A stretch of 15,843 nt of DNA from DASZXJ01 sp035545895 (GTDB taxonomy: Bacteria; Planctomycetota; Phycisphaerae; Tepidisphaerales; Tepidisphaeraceae), in the NCBI GenBank assembly GCA_035545895.1, contig DASZXJ010000025.1:1-15843 (forward strand), read 5' to 3'. A program made the translations under genes and the position numbers. Shown here in pieces: positions 1 to 7,479 of this stretch (its first letter is position 1; every line of letters starts with the position of its first letter). The notes beneath the pieces were generated by a model. The model was not told the origin of the DNA and searched no databases. It worked only from the letters and a program-made list of their open reading frames with translations.

Positions 1-97
1 CGCCGGTGCTCAGCAATTGAAACTGGTCGTTACCAATGCAGGCGATAACAATGATTCGGATCACGGCGACTGGGCAGGCGCACGCCTTCTGACTTAA
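1..97 (+). CDS. C-terminal end of an NPCBM-domain protein (partial, cut by window edge)
   Basis: Reading from base 2, the frame gives 31 residues and a TAA stop at 95-97. The residues include LKLVVTNAGDNNDSDHGDWA and end in GARLLT. This closely matches the end of each NPCBM (novel putative carbohydrate-binding module) unit in the next gene, where LRLVV, a Gly/Asn/Asp stretch, SDHADWANARL recur. The upstream gene is therefore probably a paralogous exported protein in tandem with the giant gene downstream. Only the last beta strands are visible, so nothing can be said about its catalytic part. A terminator-like hairpin follows, so the two genes probably have separate transcripts. Confidence 0.75.
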   Translation, partial: AGAQQLKLVVTNAGDNNDSDHGDWAGARLLT

Positions 98-158
98 AAA
101 GATTGCAGCGGATCAACTTGCCGAATTTATCCAATTGACCAATTCCCCACGGAAATAC

Positions 159-180
159 CCCGTTTAATACGGGAATTTTT
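159..180 (+). terminator. Rho-independent-type terminator after the upstream NPCBM gene
   Basis: CCCGT (159-163) pairs with ACGGG (169-173) around a 5-nt loop, followed by AATTTTT. The stem is short (5 bp), so efficiency is uncertain, but the position 62 bp after the stop codon and before the next promoter fits. Confidence 0.5.
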
Positions 181-182
181 CG

Positions 183-209
183 TTGACAGATACGGTTATC
201 CCTTACAAT
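183..209 (+). promoter_or_regulatory. Sigma-70-like promoter for the giant SGNH/NPCBM gene
   Basis: A perfect TTGACA (183-188) is followed after 15 bp by TACAAT (204-209). The spacer is shorter than the preferred 17 bp, which could make it weak or regulated. It lies about 100 bp upstream of the chosen ATG, leaving a 5' leader of roughly 90 nt in which I see no known riboswitch. Confidence 0.45.
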
Positions 210-309
210 CATGGGTGCTAATTCCGCGCAGTGGGTGTAACAGGAAGATTTGTAAGTTCCACTTGTTTTGGTCATTAAGACCGCGAAAAAACCTGAGAAG
301 GGAAGTCAA

Positions 310-3300
310 ATGAAACGCAGTATTGGTCCGCGCTCAATGAACCTGGAAAATCTGGAAACTCGCGCGCTCATGTCGTCAGTCAGGATCATGCCCCTGGGCG
401 ATTCAATCACGTCATCGTTCGGCGGACATGCCAGCTACCGATTCTTCCTTTACAACCAGCTTTTGCAGGCGGGATATGACGTGGATTTCGTCGGATCCCA
501 GACATTGAACAATGGTCAAGCGCCGCTCTACTCCAACTTCGACAAGGACAATGAAGGCCATTCCGGTTGGCGCGCCGACGAAGTCGCCGCCAATACCGTT
601 GCGTGGGCGACGGCGAACAATCCGGACATCGTGCTGCTGCATGTCGGCACCAACGATATCGGGCAGGGACAATCCAACGACAGCACCGCCGCCGATATCG
701 GCACGATCATCGATAATCTGCGCAGCGTGAATCCCAATGTAAAAATCCTGCTGGCCCAGATTATTCCGACGACGGGCGGCAATGTCGGGCAGTATTCGCT
801 TTTGAACGGGTTGATTGCAACCCTGGCCACGCAGAAGAATACCGCGCAATCGCCGGTCATTCTGGTTGACCAGTTCACGGGCTTTAATGCGTCTACAGAT
901 ACATTCGATGGAAATCATCCAAATGACTCCGGCGAGCGAAAGATGTCCGCCAAGTGGTTTGCCGCGCTGGCCAGCGTTTTGCCTGCCCCCACTCCACAGG
1001 CGGTGCAGTATTTGAGCAATCTCACGCCGACGAGCCAGAGCAATGGCTGGGGTCCGTTTGAGAACGATCGCAGCAACAACGAAACTGGCGCCACCGACGG
1101 CCACACGCTGAATCTTGGCGGGGTCGGTTATCTCAAGGGCCTGGGCGTGCACGCGGCCTCGGATATCACGTACAACATTTCCGGCGGCAGCTATACGCAG
1201 TTCAATGCCGACATCGGTGTCGATGAAGAAGTGGGCAACGCGGGTTCGGTCGTGTTCCAGGTCTACGTCGATGGAAATCTGCAATACACAAGCCCGACAT
1301 TGACGGGCAGCAGCGCAACTGTGCCGATTTCCATTCCATTGAACGGTGCGAGCACATTGCGATTGGTTGTCACCAATGGAGGCAACGGCAATACATCCGA
1401 TCACGCGGACTGGGCCAACGCCCGGCTGACCATCGGCCAGGTCGTCCCTCCTCCCATCGCGCCGACAGGGCTCGCCGCTTCGTACAACAGCGGTACAGGT
1501 AAGGTTGATTTAAGCTGGAGCGACAACGCCGGCGACGAAACCGGCTATCGCATCGAGCGCAAAACGGGCACCGGCGGAACCTATTCCCAAATCGCCGACC
1601 TACCAGCCGGCTCCAACACCTATTCCGACAACGCCAGCCTGGTGGGCGGAACAACTTATTACTATCGCGTTTATGCCTACAAGACCGGAGCGGCCAATTC
1701 TGGATACAGCAACGAACCCTTTGCAACCGTCCCCATTCCGCCGGGCACGTATTACCTGAGTGATCTCTCGTTCGTCGGCACCCCGGTCAATGGCTGGGGA
1801 CCGCTTTCCCGCGACAAGAGCAACGGCGAACAAGGCGCAACCGATGGCAAAACCATCACGCTCAATGGCGTGACCTACTCCAAGGGCTTGGGCGTTCATG
1901 CGAATTCCGACATCACCTTCGCGCTGAATGGCCAATACACCGAATTTGATTCGGATATCGGCATTGACGATGAAGTCGGCAACAACGGCAACGTTATCTT
2001 CCAGGTTTATGTCGATGGTGTATTGAAATATACAAGTCCAACTGCTTTGACCGGGCCGGGCGCAACGCAGCAGGTCGTTGTTCCGCTGACCGCTGCAAAC
2101 AACACGCTTCGCCTGGTGGTCAACACCAATGGCGACAGCGATTACGACCATGCCGACTGGGCCAATGCGCGCCTGATCGCGGGCGTGCCGACCCCGCCGC
2201 CCAACGCTCCGACGAATTTCACCGCCACGCTGAACGATCACGTCGATCTGACCTGGCAGGACAATTCCGATGAAACCAGCTTCCGCATCGAGCGAAAGAC
2301 CGGGATCAATGGTGTGTGGGCGACGCTGCAATCGGTGAATGCCGACCAGGAAGGCGCTGCCGACGCCAGCACGCTGCTGCCCAACACGACGTATTACTAC
2401 CGTGTCATTGCGGTGAAAAACGGCTTGGATTCCATTCCATCCAACGAGGCATTCATCACCACCCCGCAGGCGAGCCAGGTTTATGTCAGCGATCTGACGT
2501 TCACCAGTTCCACCAACGGCTGGGGCCCCATCTCGCGCGATAAGAGCAACGGCGAGCAGGGCGCCACCGACGGCAAGACGATCACAATCAATGGCCAGAC
2601 TTACGCCAAGGGTCTGGGCGTCCATGCGAATTCGGACATTATCATCAACCTGGTGGGAGGGAATTACACGCAGTTTCTTTCGGATGTGGGCCTGGATGAT
2701 GAAGTCGGCACGCGCGGCAGCGCGGTTTTCCGTGTCTATCTCGATGGATCGACCACACCGGCTTTTGACAGCGGCGTGATGAGCAATTCCAGCCCGGTTC
2801 AGCAGGTGAACCTGAGCCTGGGGGGCATTTCGACGTTGCGGCTGTCAGTTACCGATGGCGGTAACGGGAACGATTCCGATCACGCGGACTGGGCCAACGC
2901 GCAGCTCCTGGCCGGCGCGCTTCAGCCGGTGCCGGATGCGCCGACCAATCTTCAAGCCAATGTCTCGGGCGGCACGGTGAATCTCACCTGGACCGACAAG
3001 TCCAGCAACGAAATCGGCTTCCGCGTGGATCGAAAACAAGGCGCTGGTGGTAACTGGGGACAGATTGCCTCGCTCGGTGCCAACGCCACCAGCTATCCCG
3101 ACGCCACTGCCACGCCCGGCGTTGATTATTACTATCGCGTTTACGCTTATAACTCCGGCGGACCATCAGCCTTCTCTGGTGAAGTGCCCGCTACCGTGCC
3201 GGTTCCAGCACAATCAACCGTTTATCTCAGCGACGTCTCCTTCTCCGGAACGCCCGTCAACGGCTGGGGCCCCGTCTCGCGCGACAAGAGCAACGGCGAA

Positions 3301-5601
3301 CAGGGCGCAACCGATGGCAAGACCATCACGCTCAACGGTGTCACTTATACAAAGGGGCTCGGCGTACATGCCGACTCAGACGTACGTTTTGCCCTCAACG
3401 GCCTGTATACCGAATTTGATTCCGACATCGGCGTGGATGACGAAGTCGGCAACGCCGGCAACGTCATCTTCCAGGTTTACGTGGATGACATTCTCAAGTT
3501 TGCCAGTACCCCAATGACGGGCGCCAGTGCCACACAGCAAGTGAGCGTGCCCGTGGTGGGCGCAAACACGTTGCGGCTGGTCGTGCTGGCCAATGGCGCA
3601 AACACCTCGGACCATGCCGATTGGGCCAGCGCTCGAGTCATCATCAATAACGCGCCGAACAACGCTCCCTCCACGCCGGTTTACACCGAGCCCAACTTCG
3701 ATGGAAAGGTCCTCAATCCGGCCGACGTGCACATGGAAGCGCCGAACTTTTCCGATCCGGATGGGGATTCTCATTTCAGCAGTGACTGGGAAATCCGCCT
3801 GGCCTCCACCAACGAATTGATCTGGCATGCCGACAACAAGAGCGGCGTGGAAAAGGTGCACATTCACCTGGGCGATGGCGTATTCAGCGGCTCGTACGCA
3901 GGACGCACCGAACTGGTGCCCGATACCGATTACATCATGCGCTGCCGCTATCGCGATAGCCGCAATGCGGTCAGCGATTGGGGCGTGCGGCTGTTCTCCA
4001 CCGGCGACCGCCAGGCGATCACGCCTCTGTATATCGACGATGCCCTGGATGCGCCTGCTCCGACGTGGGTGCTGGCCTCGAATAATTCCGCAGTCGATCT
4101 GCCGGTCGGAACATCGCTGCTGATGGGCAGCGCGGGCGGAGAAACGCTTCTGCAAATCAGCGGCTCCAGCGCCGCCGGCAACACGGTGAGCAATCCCAGC
4201 GCTCTCACCGGCCATGTCAACACTCGGCTGGTGCTGACGGCAACCTCGGCGGCTTTGAACCTCGGCCAGACCAATCTCACCTTCACCGAAGGCACTGGCG
4301 ATCAGCACATCATTTACCTGCCCGCGGTCAACCTGGCGATCGGGCAGTCCGCGTATTTCTGGGTCGGACTGGACGGCAGCACCTATGTCGCCACCTCGTC
4401 ACAGACCACGCCCAACACCGACACGCCGGCTCGCGTGGCGCCGATTCCGTTTACAGCGTCGCAATCCGGATACGTTGTCGAGCAGGTGGCGGGCGGCCTT
4501 CAACTCCCAACCGATATCGCCTTCGTGCCCAACCCCGGTTCCAATCCGACCGACGTCCTCTTCTACGTCACCGAATTGTACGGCACCATCAAGGCCGTCC
4601 AGCGCGATGGGGCGGTCGTCAACTATGCAACCAACCTGCTCAACTTCAATCCCACCGGAGCCTTCCCCGGTTCGGGCGAGCAAGGCGTGACGGGCATCGT
4701 CGTTGATCCGACCACCGGCGATGTGTTTGCGAGCATGGTCTATAGCTCGCAGCCCGGCGTCGAGGCGGTGCCTCATTATCCCAAGGTCGTCCGCTTCCAC
4801 AGCACCGACGGCGGGCATACCGCTGCGACGCAGACGATCATCCTCAACATGGCCGGCGAAACGATGGGCCAGTCGCACATCGTTTCCAACCTCAGCATCG
4901 GACCAGATGGCAAGCTTTATGTGCACGTCGGCGACGGATTTGATGCCTCCAAAGGCCAGGACCTCAACAGCTTCCGAGGCAAGATCCTGCGAGTAAACTT
5001 TGATGGCACCGCGCCGACGGACAACCCCTTCTACAACGCCGGCGATGGCATCAACGCGAAAGATTACGTTTACGCTTACGGCTTTCGAAATCCGTTCGGC
5101 GGCGCCTGGCGCGACGCTGATGGCAAGCACTACGAAGTGGAGAACGGACCGAGCAACGATCGCCTGGCGCAGGTCGTCGCGGGTCGCAACTACCTCTATA
5201 ACGGCTCGGATGCCAGCATGAACAACTTCGCGATTTACAACTGGAACCCGGCCCATGCTCCGGTGAACCTGGCGTTCATCCAGAATTCAGCGTTCAACGG
5301 CAGCGGATTCCCCGCGTCCAAGCTGGATCACCTGTTTGTCACCGAATCGGGACCGACTTATGCCACCGGCCCGCAATCGCTGGGCAAACGCATCGTCGAG
5401 TTCACGCTGGATGCCAACGGCAATCGCACGAGCGGGCCGACCAATTTCGTGACCTATTCCGGTTCGGGTAAAGGAACGATCGTGGGTCTGGCGGCCGGTC
5501 CCGATGGGCTGTACTTCACCGAGCTGTATAAGGATCAAAACGCAACGTCCGGCATAGATGTGGGCGCCCGCATCTTCCGCGTGAAATATGTCGGGCCGTA
5601 A
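310..5601 (+). CDS. Giant exported SGNH hydrolase / NPCBM / Fn3 / sugar-dehydrogenase-like protein
   Basis: This 1763-residue protein starts at ATG 310, preceded by AAGGGAAG; the frame stays open upstream to a TTG at 268, but with a worse site. Residues 12-23 (LENLETRALMSS) match the LExR-type N-terminus of large planctomycete exported proteins. An SGNH/GDSL hydrolase domain (about 24-230) shows all blocks: GDSIT with Ser32, HSGW with Gly86, GTND with Asn115, and DGNHPN with Asp200 and His203. Four NPCBM modules follow at about 232-376, 479-626, 723-872 and 969-1113, separated by three Fn3 modules. Residues 1114-1384 are beta-rich linker or Fn3-like. Residues 1385-1763 resemble the PQQ-type glucose/sorbosone dehydrogenase propeller (His1523 in GQSH, Arg1593 in RNPFGG, a later ENGP). 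It probably deacylates and binds extracellular polysaccharide. Cofactor use and substrate are unknown. It ends 4 bp from the convergent vanZ-like gene. Confidence 0.9.
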   Translation: MKRSIGPRSMNLENLETRALMSSVRIMPLGDSITSSFGGHASYRFFLYNQLLQAGYDVDFVGSQTLNNGQAPLYSNFDKDNEGHSGWRADEVAANTVAWATANNPDIVLLHVGTNDIGQGQSNDSTAADIGTIIDNLRSVNPNVKILLAQIIPTTGGNVGQYSLLNGLIATLATQKNTAQSPVILVDQFTGFNASTDTFDGNHPNDSGERKMSAKWFAALASVLPAPTPQAVQYLSNLTPTSQSNGWGPFENDRSNNETGATDGHTLNLGGVGYLKGLGVHAASDITYNISGGSYTQFNADIGVDEEVGNAGSVVFQVYVDGNLQYTSPTLTGSSATVPISIPLNGASTLRLVVTNGGNGNTSDHADWANARLTIGQVVPPPIAPTGLAASYNSGTGKVDLSWSDNAGDETGYRIERKTGTGGTYSQIADLPAGSNTYSDNASLVGGTTYYYRVYAYKTGAANSGYSNEPFATVPIPPGTYYLSDLSFVGTPVNGWGPLSRDKSNGEQGATDGKTITLNGVTYSKGLGVHANSDITFALNGQYTEFDSDIGIDDEVGNNGNVIFQVYVDGVLKYTSPTALTGPGATQQVVVPLTAANNTLRLVVNTNGDSDYDHADWANARLIAGVPTPPPNAPTNFTATLNDHVDLTWQDNSDETSFRIERKTGINGVWATLQSVNADQEGAADASTLLPNTTYYYRVIAVKNGLDSIPSNEAFITTPQASQVYVSDLTFTSSTNGWGPISRDKSNGEQGATDGKTITINGQTYAKGLGVHANSDIIINLVGGNYTQFLSDVGLDDEVGTRGSAVFRVYLDGSTTPAFDSGVMSNSSPVQQVNLSLGGISTLRLSVTDGGNGNDSDHADWANAQLLAGALQPVPDAPTNLQANVSGGTVNLTWTDKSSNEIGFRVDRKQGAGGNWGQIASLGANATSYPDATATPGVDYYYRVYAYNSGGPSAFSGEVPATVPVPAQSTVYLSDVSFSGTPVNGWGPVSRDKSNGEQGATDGKTITLNGVTYTKGLGVHADSDVRFALNGLYTEFDSDIGVDDEVGNAGNVIFQVYVDDILKFASTPMTGASATQQVSVPVVGANTLRLVVLANGANTSDHADWASARVIINNAPNNAPSTPVYTEPNFDGKVLNPADVHMEAPNFSDPDGDSHFSSDWEIRLASTNELIWHADNKSGVEKVHIHLGDGVFSGSYAGRTELVPDTDYIMRCRYRDSRNAVSDWGVRLFSTGDRQAITPLYIDDALDAPAPTWVLASNNSAVDLPVGTSLLMGSAGGETLLQISGSSAAGNTVSNPSALTGHVNTRLVLTATSAALNLGQTNLTFTEGTGDQHIIYLPAVNLAIGQSAYFWVGLDGSTYVATSSQTTPNTDTPARVAPIPFTASQSGYVVEQVAGGLQLPTDIAFVPNPGSNPTDVLFYVTELYGTIKAVQRDGAVVNYATNLLNFNPTGAFPGSGEQGVTGIVVDPTTGDVFASMVYSSQPGVEAVPHYPKVVRFHSTDGGHTAATQTIILNMAGETMGQSHIVSNLSIGPDGKLYVHVGDGFDASKGQDLNSFRGKILRVNFDGTAPTDNPFYNAGDGINAKDYVYAYGFRNPFGGAWRDADGKHYEVENGPSNDRLAQVVAGRNYLYNGSDASMNNFAIYNWNPAHAPVNLAFIQNSAFNGSGFPASKLDHLFVTESGPTYATGPQSLGKRIVEFTLDANGNRTSGPTNFVTYSGSGKGTIVGLAAGPDGLYFTELYKDQNATSGIDVGARIFRVKYVGP
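1003..3648 (+). repeat. In-gene repeat array: four NPCBM units alternating with three Fn3 units
   Basis: NPCBM units lie at 1003-1437, 1744-2187, 2476-2925 and 3214-3648, with Fn3 units at 1441-1743, 2188-2475 and 2926-3213. Units 2, 3 and 4 share NGWGP, SRDKSNGEQGATDGKTI, KGLGVHA and HADWA almost unchanged, while unit 1 is more diverged (ENDRSNNETGATDG). Units 2 and 4 also match strongly at the DNA level, including the third positions of many codons around 1810-1870 and 3280-3340. This points to recent internal duplication or gene conversion. Confidence 0.85.
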
Positions 5602-5605
5602 ATAT

Positions 5606-5986
5606 TCAGCGGGACGACCGACGCAACAGGCGCGCCGTCATCCAGACCACCAAAGTTGCGGTGACAGCGCCTGCTGCATCGGCGTACCAGTCGTGAATGT
5701 CACACGAACGCCCAAAGGGTGGCTGGGTCAGTTCGTCGATCGCCCCATATGTCAGCACCATCGCGCACGTGATCACCGCCGCGGGTAAACGTCCGTTGCG
5801 CTGGCCGATCGCCAGCGAGAGCAGGAACGTCAACACGCCGTACGCAGTGAAATGCTCGATCTTGTCGCTGACGTGGGTTTTGGGCAATTCGGCTGGCGGC
5901 AGGTGGGTGGCGGTCAGCAGCATGAGCCAATACATCCCGAGGATCAACCAAAGCGCCCAGCGATATCGTCGGCTCAGGGGGCTCAC
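5606..5986 (-). CDS. VanZ-like family small membrane protein
   Basis: The 126-residue product has about four hydrophobic segments: 10-26, a segment after the DKIEHF motif, the segment carrying YGAIDELTQ, and a C-terminal one. The VanZ signature is clear: DKIEHFTAYG at 41-50, then YGAIDELTQ, then D-I-x-D-W-x-A-D-x-A-G in the second half. VanZ is named after the teicoplanin-resistance accessory protein, but most homologues, including stand-alone ones like this, have no known role, so resistance should not be inferred. Translation starts at GTG (5986-5984), which overlaps the TGA stop of parA (5985-5983), so it is probably translationally coupled to parA. The stop codon is only 4 bp from that of the convergent giant gene, with no terminator between them. 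Confidence 0.85.
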   Translation of the reverse strand: MSPLSRRYRWALWLILGMYWLMLLTATHLPPAELPKTHVSDKIEHFTAYGVLTFLLSLAIGQRNGRLPAAVITCAMVLTYGAIDELTQPPFGRSCDIHDWYADAAGAVTATLVVWMTARLLRRSSR

Positions 5987-6897
5987 GCCGCGACTTCTCC
6001 GCCGGCGGTGGGAACTTTAGAGACCTTACGCGCGGTGAGGTTGGGATTGACCGTGACTTCGACTTTGGTCGCTGTTTCCGCCGATGCCATCGACGGCTTT
6101 GCCGTGTGCATCTGGATTACTTCGTTGGCCAGGGCGCGATAGTCGGTTGCGCCGGCGCTGGCGGGACCATATTGAAAGATCGTCTGGCCGAAGCTGGGGC
6201 TCTCTGCAAGTTTGATATTTCGTCGAACCTTGGTCTGGAAGATGATCGCGTCGGACCAGGGTAAATTTCGGCCTCGCGCATTGACGATGAATTTTTCCAG
6301 TTCATCCACCACTTCGCCGCTGAGCTTGGTTTGCGAGTCGAACATCGTCAACACAATGCCGCCCACGCGCAGTTTGGGGTTCATTCGCCGGTTGACCAGT
6401 TGAATCGTCTCCAGAAGCTTGGCCATGCCCTGAAGCGCCAGAAAGTGGGGCAGCATGGGGATAATCACTTCATGCGCCACCGCCAACGCGTTGATGGTCA
6501 GAATGCCAAGTGATGGCGGGCAATCGAGCAGGAGGTAGTCAAAATCCATGGCAGCGCCGGCGGCTTCGAGTCGCTTTTTGAGCAGGGTTTCGCGACCGAG
6601 GACGGCCACGAGTTCCATCTCCGCGGCCGCCAGGTCGATGCTCCCCGGCACGATCGCCAGCCGCTCGCCCGCCTTCTGCATGGCTTGCAGCAGGCTCATT
6701 TCTTCGACCAAAACGTTATAAAGGCTGGGGGTGTCGGCGCTGGGTTCGATTCCGTAATTGATCGTCAGGTGTGATTGCGGATCGAGGTCGATCAGGCAGA
6801 CCTTTTTGCCCAGTTCGGCAAGGGCTGCTCCAAGATTGACGGTCGTGGTGGTCTTTCCCACGCCGCCTTTCTGGTTCATCAATGCGATGATCCGCAT
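5983..6897 (-). CDS. parA: ParA/Soj-family partition ATPase
   Basis: The 304-residue protein starts at ATG 6897, with GGAGGT (6906-6901) just upstream. The frame could extend 18 residues further, but those residues precede the conserved MRIIALMNQKGG start and are unlikely to be translated. The deviant Walker A motif KGGVGKTT is at 10-17, the A' motif DLDPQ at 37-41, and Walker B LLLDCPPS has Asp125. The end of the ATPase domain carries SFGQTIFQYGPASAGATDY, as in Soj proteins. A tail of about 40 residues rich in Ala, Thr, Val and Lys follows and looks disordered. ParA dimerises on ATP and moves DNA or cargo by gradient over the nucleoid, usually with ParB. No parB is present in the window, so it may serve another cargo or its partner may lie elsewhere. 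vanZ overlaps its 3' end. Confidence 0.9.
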   Translation of the reverse strand: MRIIALMNQKGGVGKTTTTVNLGAALAELGKKVCLIDLDPQSHLTINYGIEPSADTPSLYNVLVEEMSLLQAMQKAGERLAIVPGSIDLAAAEMELVAVLGRETLLKKRLEAAGAAMDFDYLLLDCPPSLGILTINALAVAHEVIIPMLPHFLALQGMAKLLETIQLVNRRMNPKLRVGGIVLTMFDSQTKLSGEVVDELEKFIVNARGRNLPWSDAIIFQTKVRRNIKLAESPSFGQTIFQYGPASAGATDYRALANEVIQMHTAKPSMASAETATKVEVTVNPNLTARKVSKVPTAGGEVAA

Positions 6898-6981
6898 GCG
6901 ACCTCCGTGTCCTTGTGATGCAGAGTGTGCCCGAATTGTTATAGATTTCAAGATGTTAGGGATATCCGCAGGTGGTTATTG

Positions 6982-7059
6982 GTTACTTGTTACGGGTTAC
7001 CTGGGGTTCTCTGAACCTTCATGTTGACCGAGAAGCACAAGTAACCCGTAACAAGTAAC
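6982..7059. repeat. 19-bp perfect inverted repeat with heptamer periodicity
   Basis: GTTACTTGTTACGGGTTAC (6982-7000) is exactly complementary to 7041-7059, with a 40-bp spacer. Each arm is itself three GTTAC units spaced by 2 nt, a period of 7. It lies between the parA start and the terminator of the lysine-rich gene, in a region without ORFs. It could be a dispersed intergenic repeat, a protein-binding site or a long hairpin in the parA leader. Confidence 0.85.
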
Positions 7060-7076
7060 TTAAAAACGAATCAAAT

Positions 7077-7118
7077 AAAAAAGCCTTCCGCCGTGGCAGG
7101 GAAGGCCTTTTGTGTTTT
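7077..7118 (-). terminator. Bidirectional terminator downstream of the lysine-rich mini-gene
   Basis: GCCTTCC (7083-7089) pairs with GGAAGGC (7100-7106) around a 10-nt loop. On the minus strand the hairpin is followed directly by TTTTTTATTT (7082-7073), a good U-tract. On the plus strand it is followed by CTTTTGTGTTTT. The minus strand is the more likely user because the lysine-rich gene reads toward it. Confidence 0.8.
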
Positions 7119-7128
7119 CGCGCCCAAG

Positions 7129-7236
7129 TTGGAGCCGGGCGAATTTCGAAAACGTGATTCGTGCGACCTCAAGACGAGCCGGGCGGAACTGACAGGAGCC
7201 ACGCGCCCGCTCCAAGTGCGCTTTAGCGCTTCTTGG
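7129..7236 (-). other. Structured 3' region of the lysine-rich gene with two competing stems
   Basis: On the minus strand, bases 7216-7212 (CUUGG) can pair with 7236-7232 (CCAAG), closing a hairpin whose inner stem GCGC/GCGC (7229-7226 with 7221-7218) places the UAA stop codon in a UAAA loop. The same bases form part of 7215-7204, which can instead pair with 7141-7129 (CGCCCGGCUCCAA, one bulged base) in a 12-bp long-range stem. The two pairings exclude each other. No known RNA family was recognised. The base pairing is direct; regulation is inference. Confidence 0.45.
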
Positions 7237-7285
7237 ATGTCTTCTTCTTGGCCGTCTTCTTCTTTGCAGCTTTCTTCTTTGCCAT
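7223..7285 (-). CDS. 20-residue lysine-rich basic peptide (histone-H1-tail-like)
   Basis: A short ORF starts at ATG 7285 and stops with TAA at 7225-7223. It encodes 20 residues, 11 of them Lys plus a terminal Arg, in AKKK-like blocks separated by Ala, Thr and Ser. AAGGAGG (7300-7294) lies 8 nt upstream of the ATG, which is an almost ideal Shine-Dalgarno. A promoter (7337-7310) sits just before it and a terminator (7106-7077) follows about 120 nt after the stop, so it has all the parts of a real single-gene transcript. The composition resembles the (A/P)KK-rich tails of bacterial histone-H1-like proteins, suggesting DNA or RNA binding by charge, but 20 residues cannot be assigned to a family with certainty. 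It is divergent from gpmI. Function is unknown. An alternative is that the ORF serves as a regulatory leader peptide. Confidence 0.65.
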   Translation of the reverse strand: MAKKKAAKKKTAKKKTSKKR

Positions 7286-7309
7286 GACTTTATCCTCCTT
7301 TCGACATTA

Positions 7310-7337
7310 ACTGTACGAAGGAAACAAATTGAGTCAA
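7310..7337 (-). promoter_or_regulatory. Promoter of the lysine-rich mini-gene
   Basis: On the minus strand TTGACT (7337-7332) is followed after 16 bp by TACAGT (7315-7310). Transcription would begin near 7303, giving a leader of under 20 nt that contains the AAGGAGG site. Confidence 0.55.
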
Positions 7338-7424
7338 TGGTTTTTTGCGCGCGCAGCCAAAATTCTCCGACACGCGCGACGCTACAAATCGGTGCCGGTC
7401 AATGCTCCGCGGCGCGTGTCTGTC

Positions 7425-7452
7425 TTGTTCCGCGAGCGTGCGCGCGTAAGAT
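7425..7452 (+). promoter_or_regulatory. Weak promoter candidate for gpmI
   Basis: TTGTTC (7425-7430) and TAAGAT (7447-7452) are 16 bp apart, ending 27 nt before the GTG start. The hexamers match the consensus only partly. Confidence 0.35.
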
Positions 7453-7479
7453 ATTTCTCTCTTCAACAAGGAATGAATC

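Noticed and set aside
412..1404. 330-codon minus-strand ORF and similar ORFs opposite the giant gene
   Set aside because: They are periodic shadows of the repeated modules on the plus strand, without ribosome sites or recognisable domains.
5602..5605. Terminator between the convergent giant gene and vanZ
   Set aside because: Only 4 bp separate the stop codons, and no hairpin with a T-run is present around the junction.
5606..5986. VanZ-like gene as a glycopeptide-resistance gene
   Set aside because: No vanHAX or regulator is present, and stand-alone VanZ-like proteins are widespread without a resistance role.
6982..7000. CRISPR or phage-att interpretation of the heptad repeat
   Set aside because: There are only three 5-nt units per arm, no unique spacers, no cas genes and no integrase nearby.
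5700..7060. parS-like site or parB near parA
   Set aside because: No GTTTCACGTGAAAC-like palindrome or ParB-like ORF was seen. The 19-bp inverted repeat does not resemble parS.
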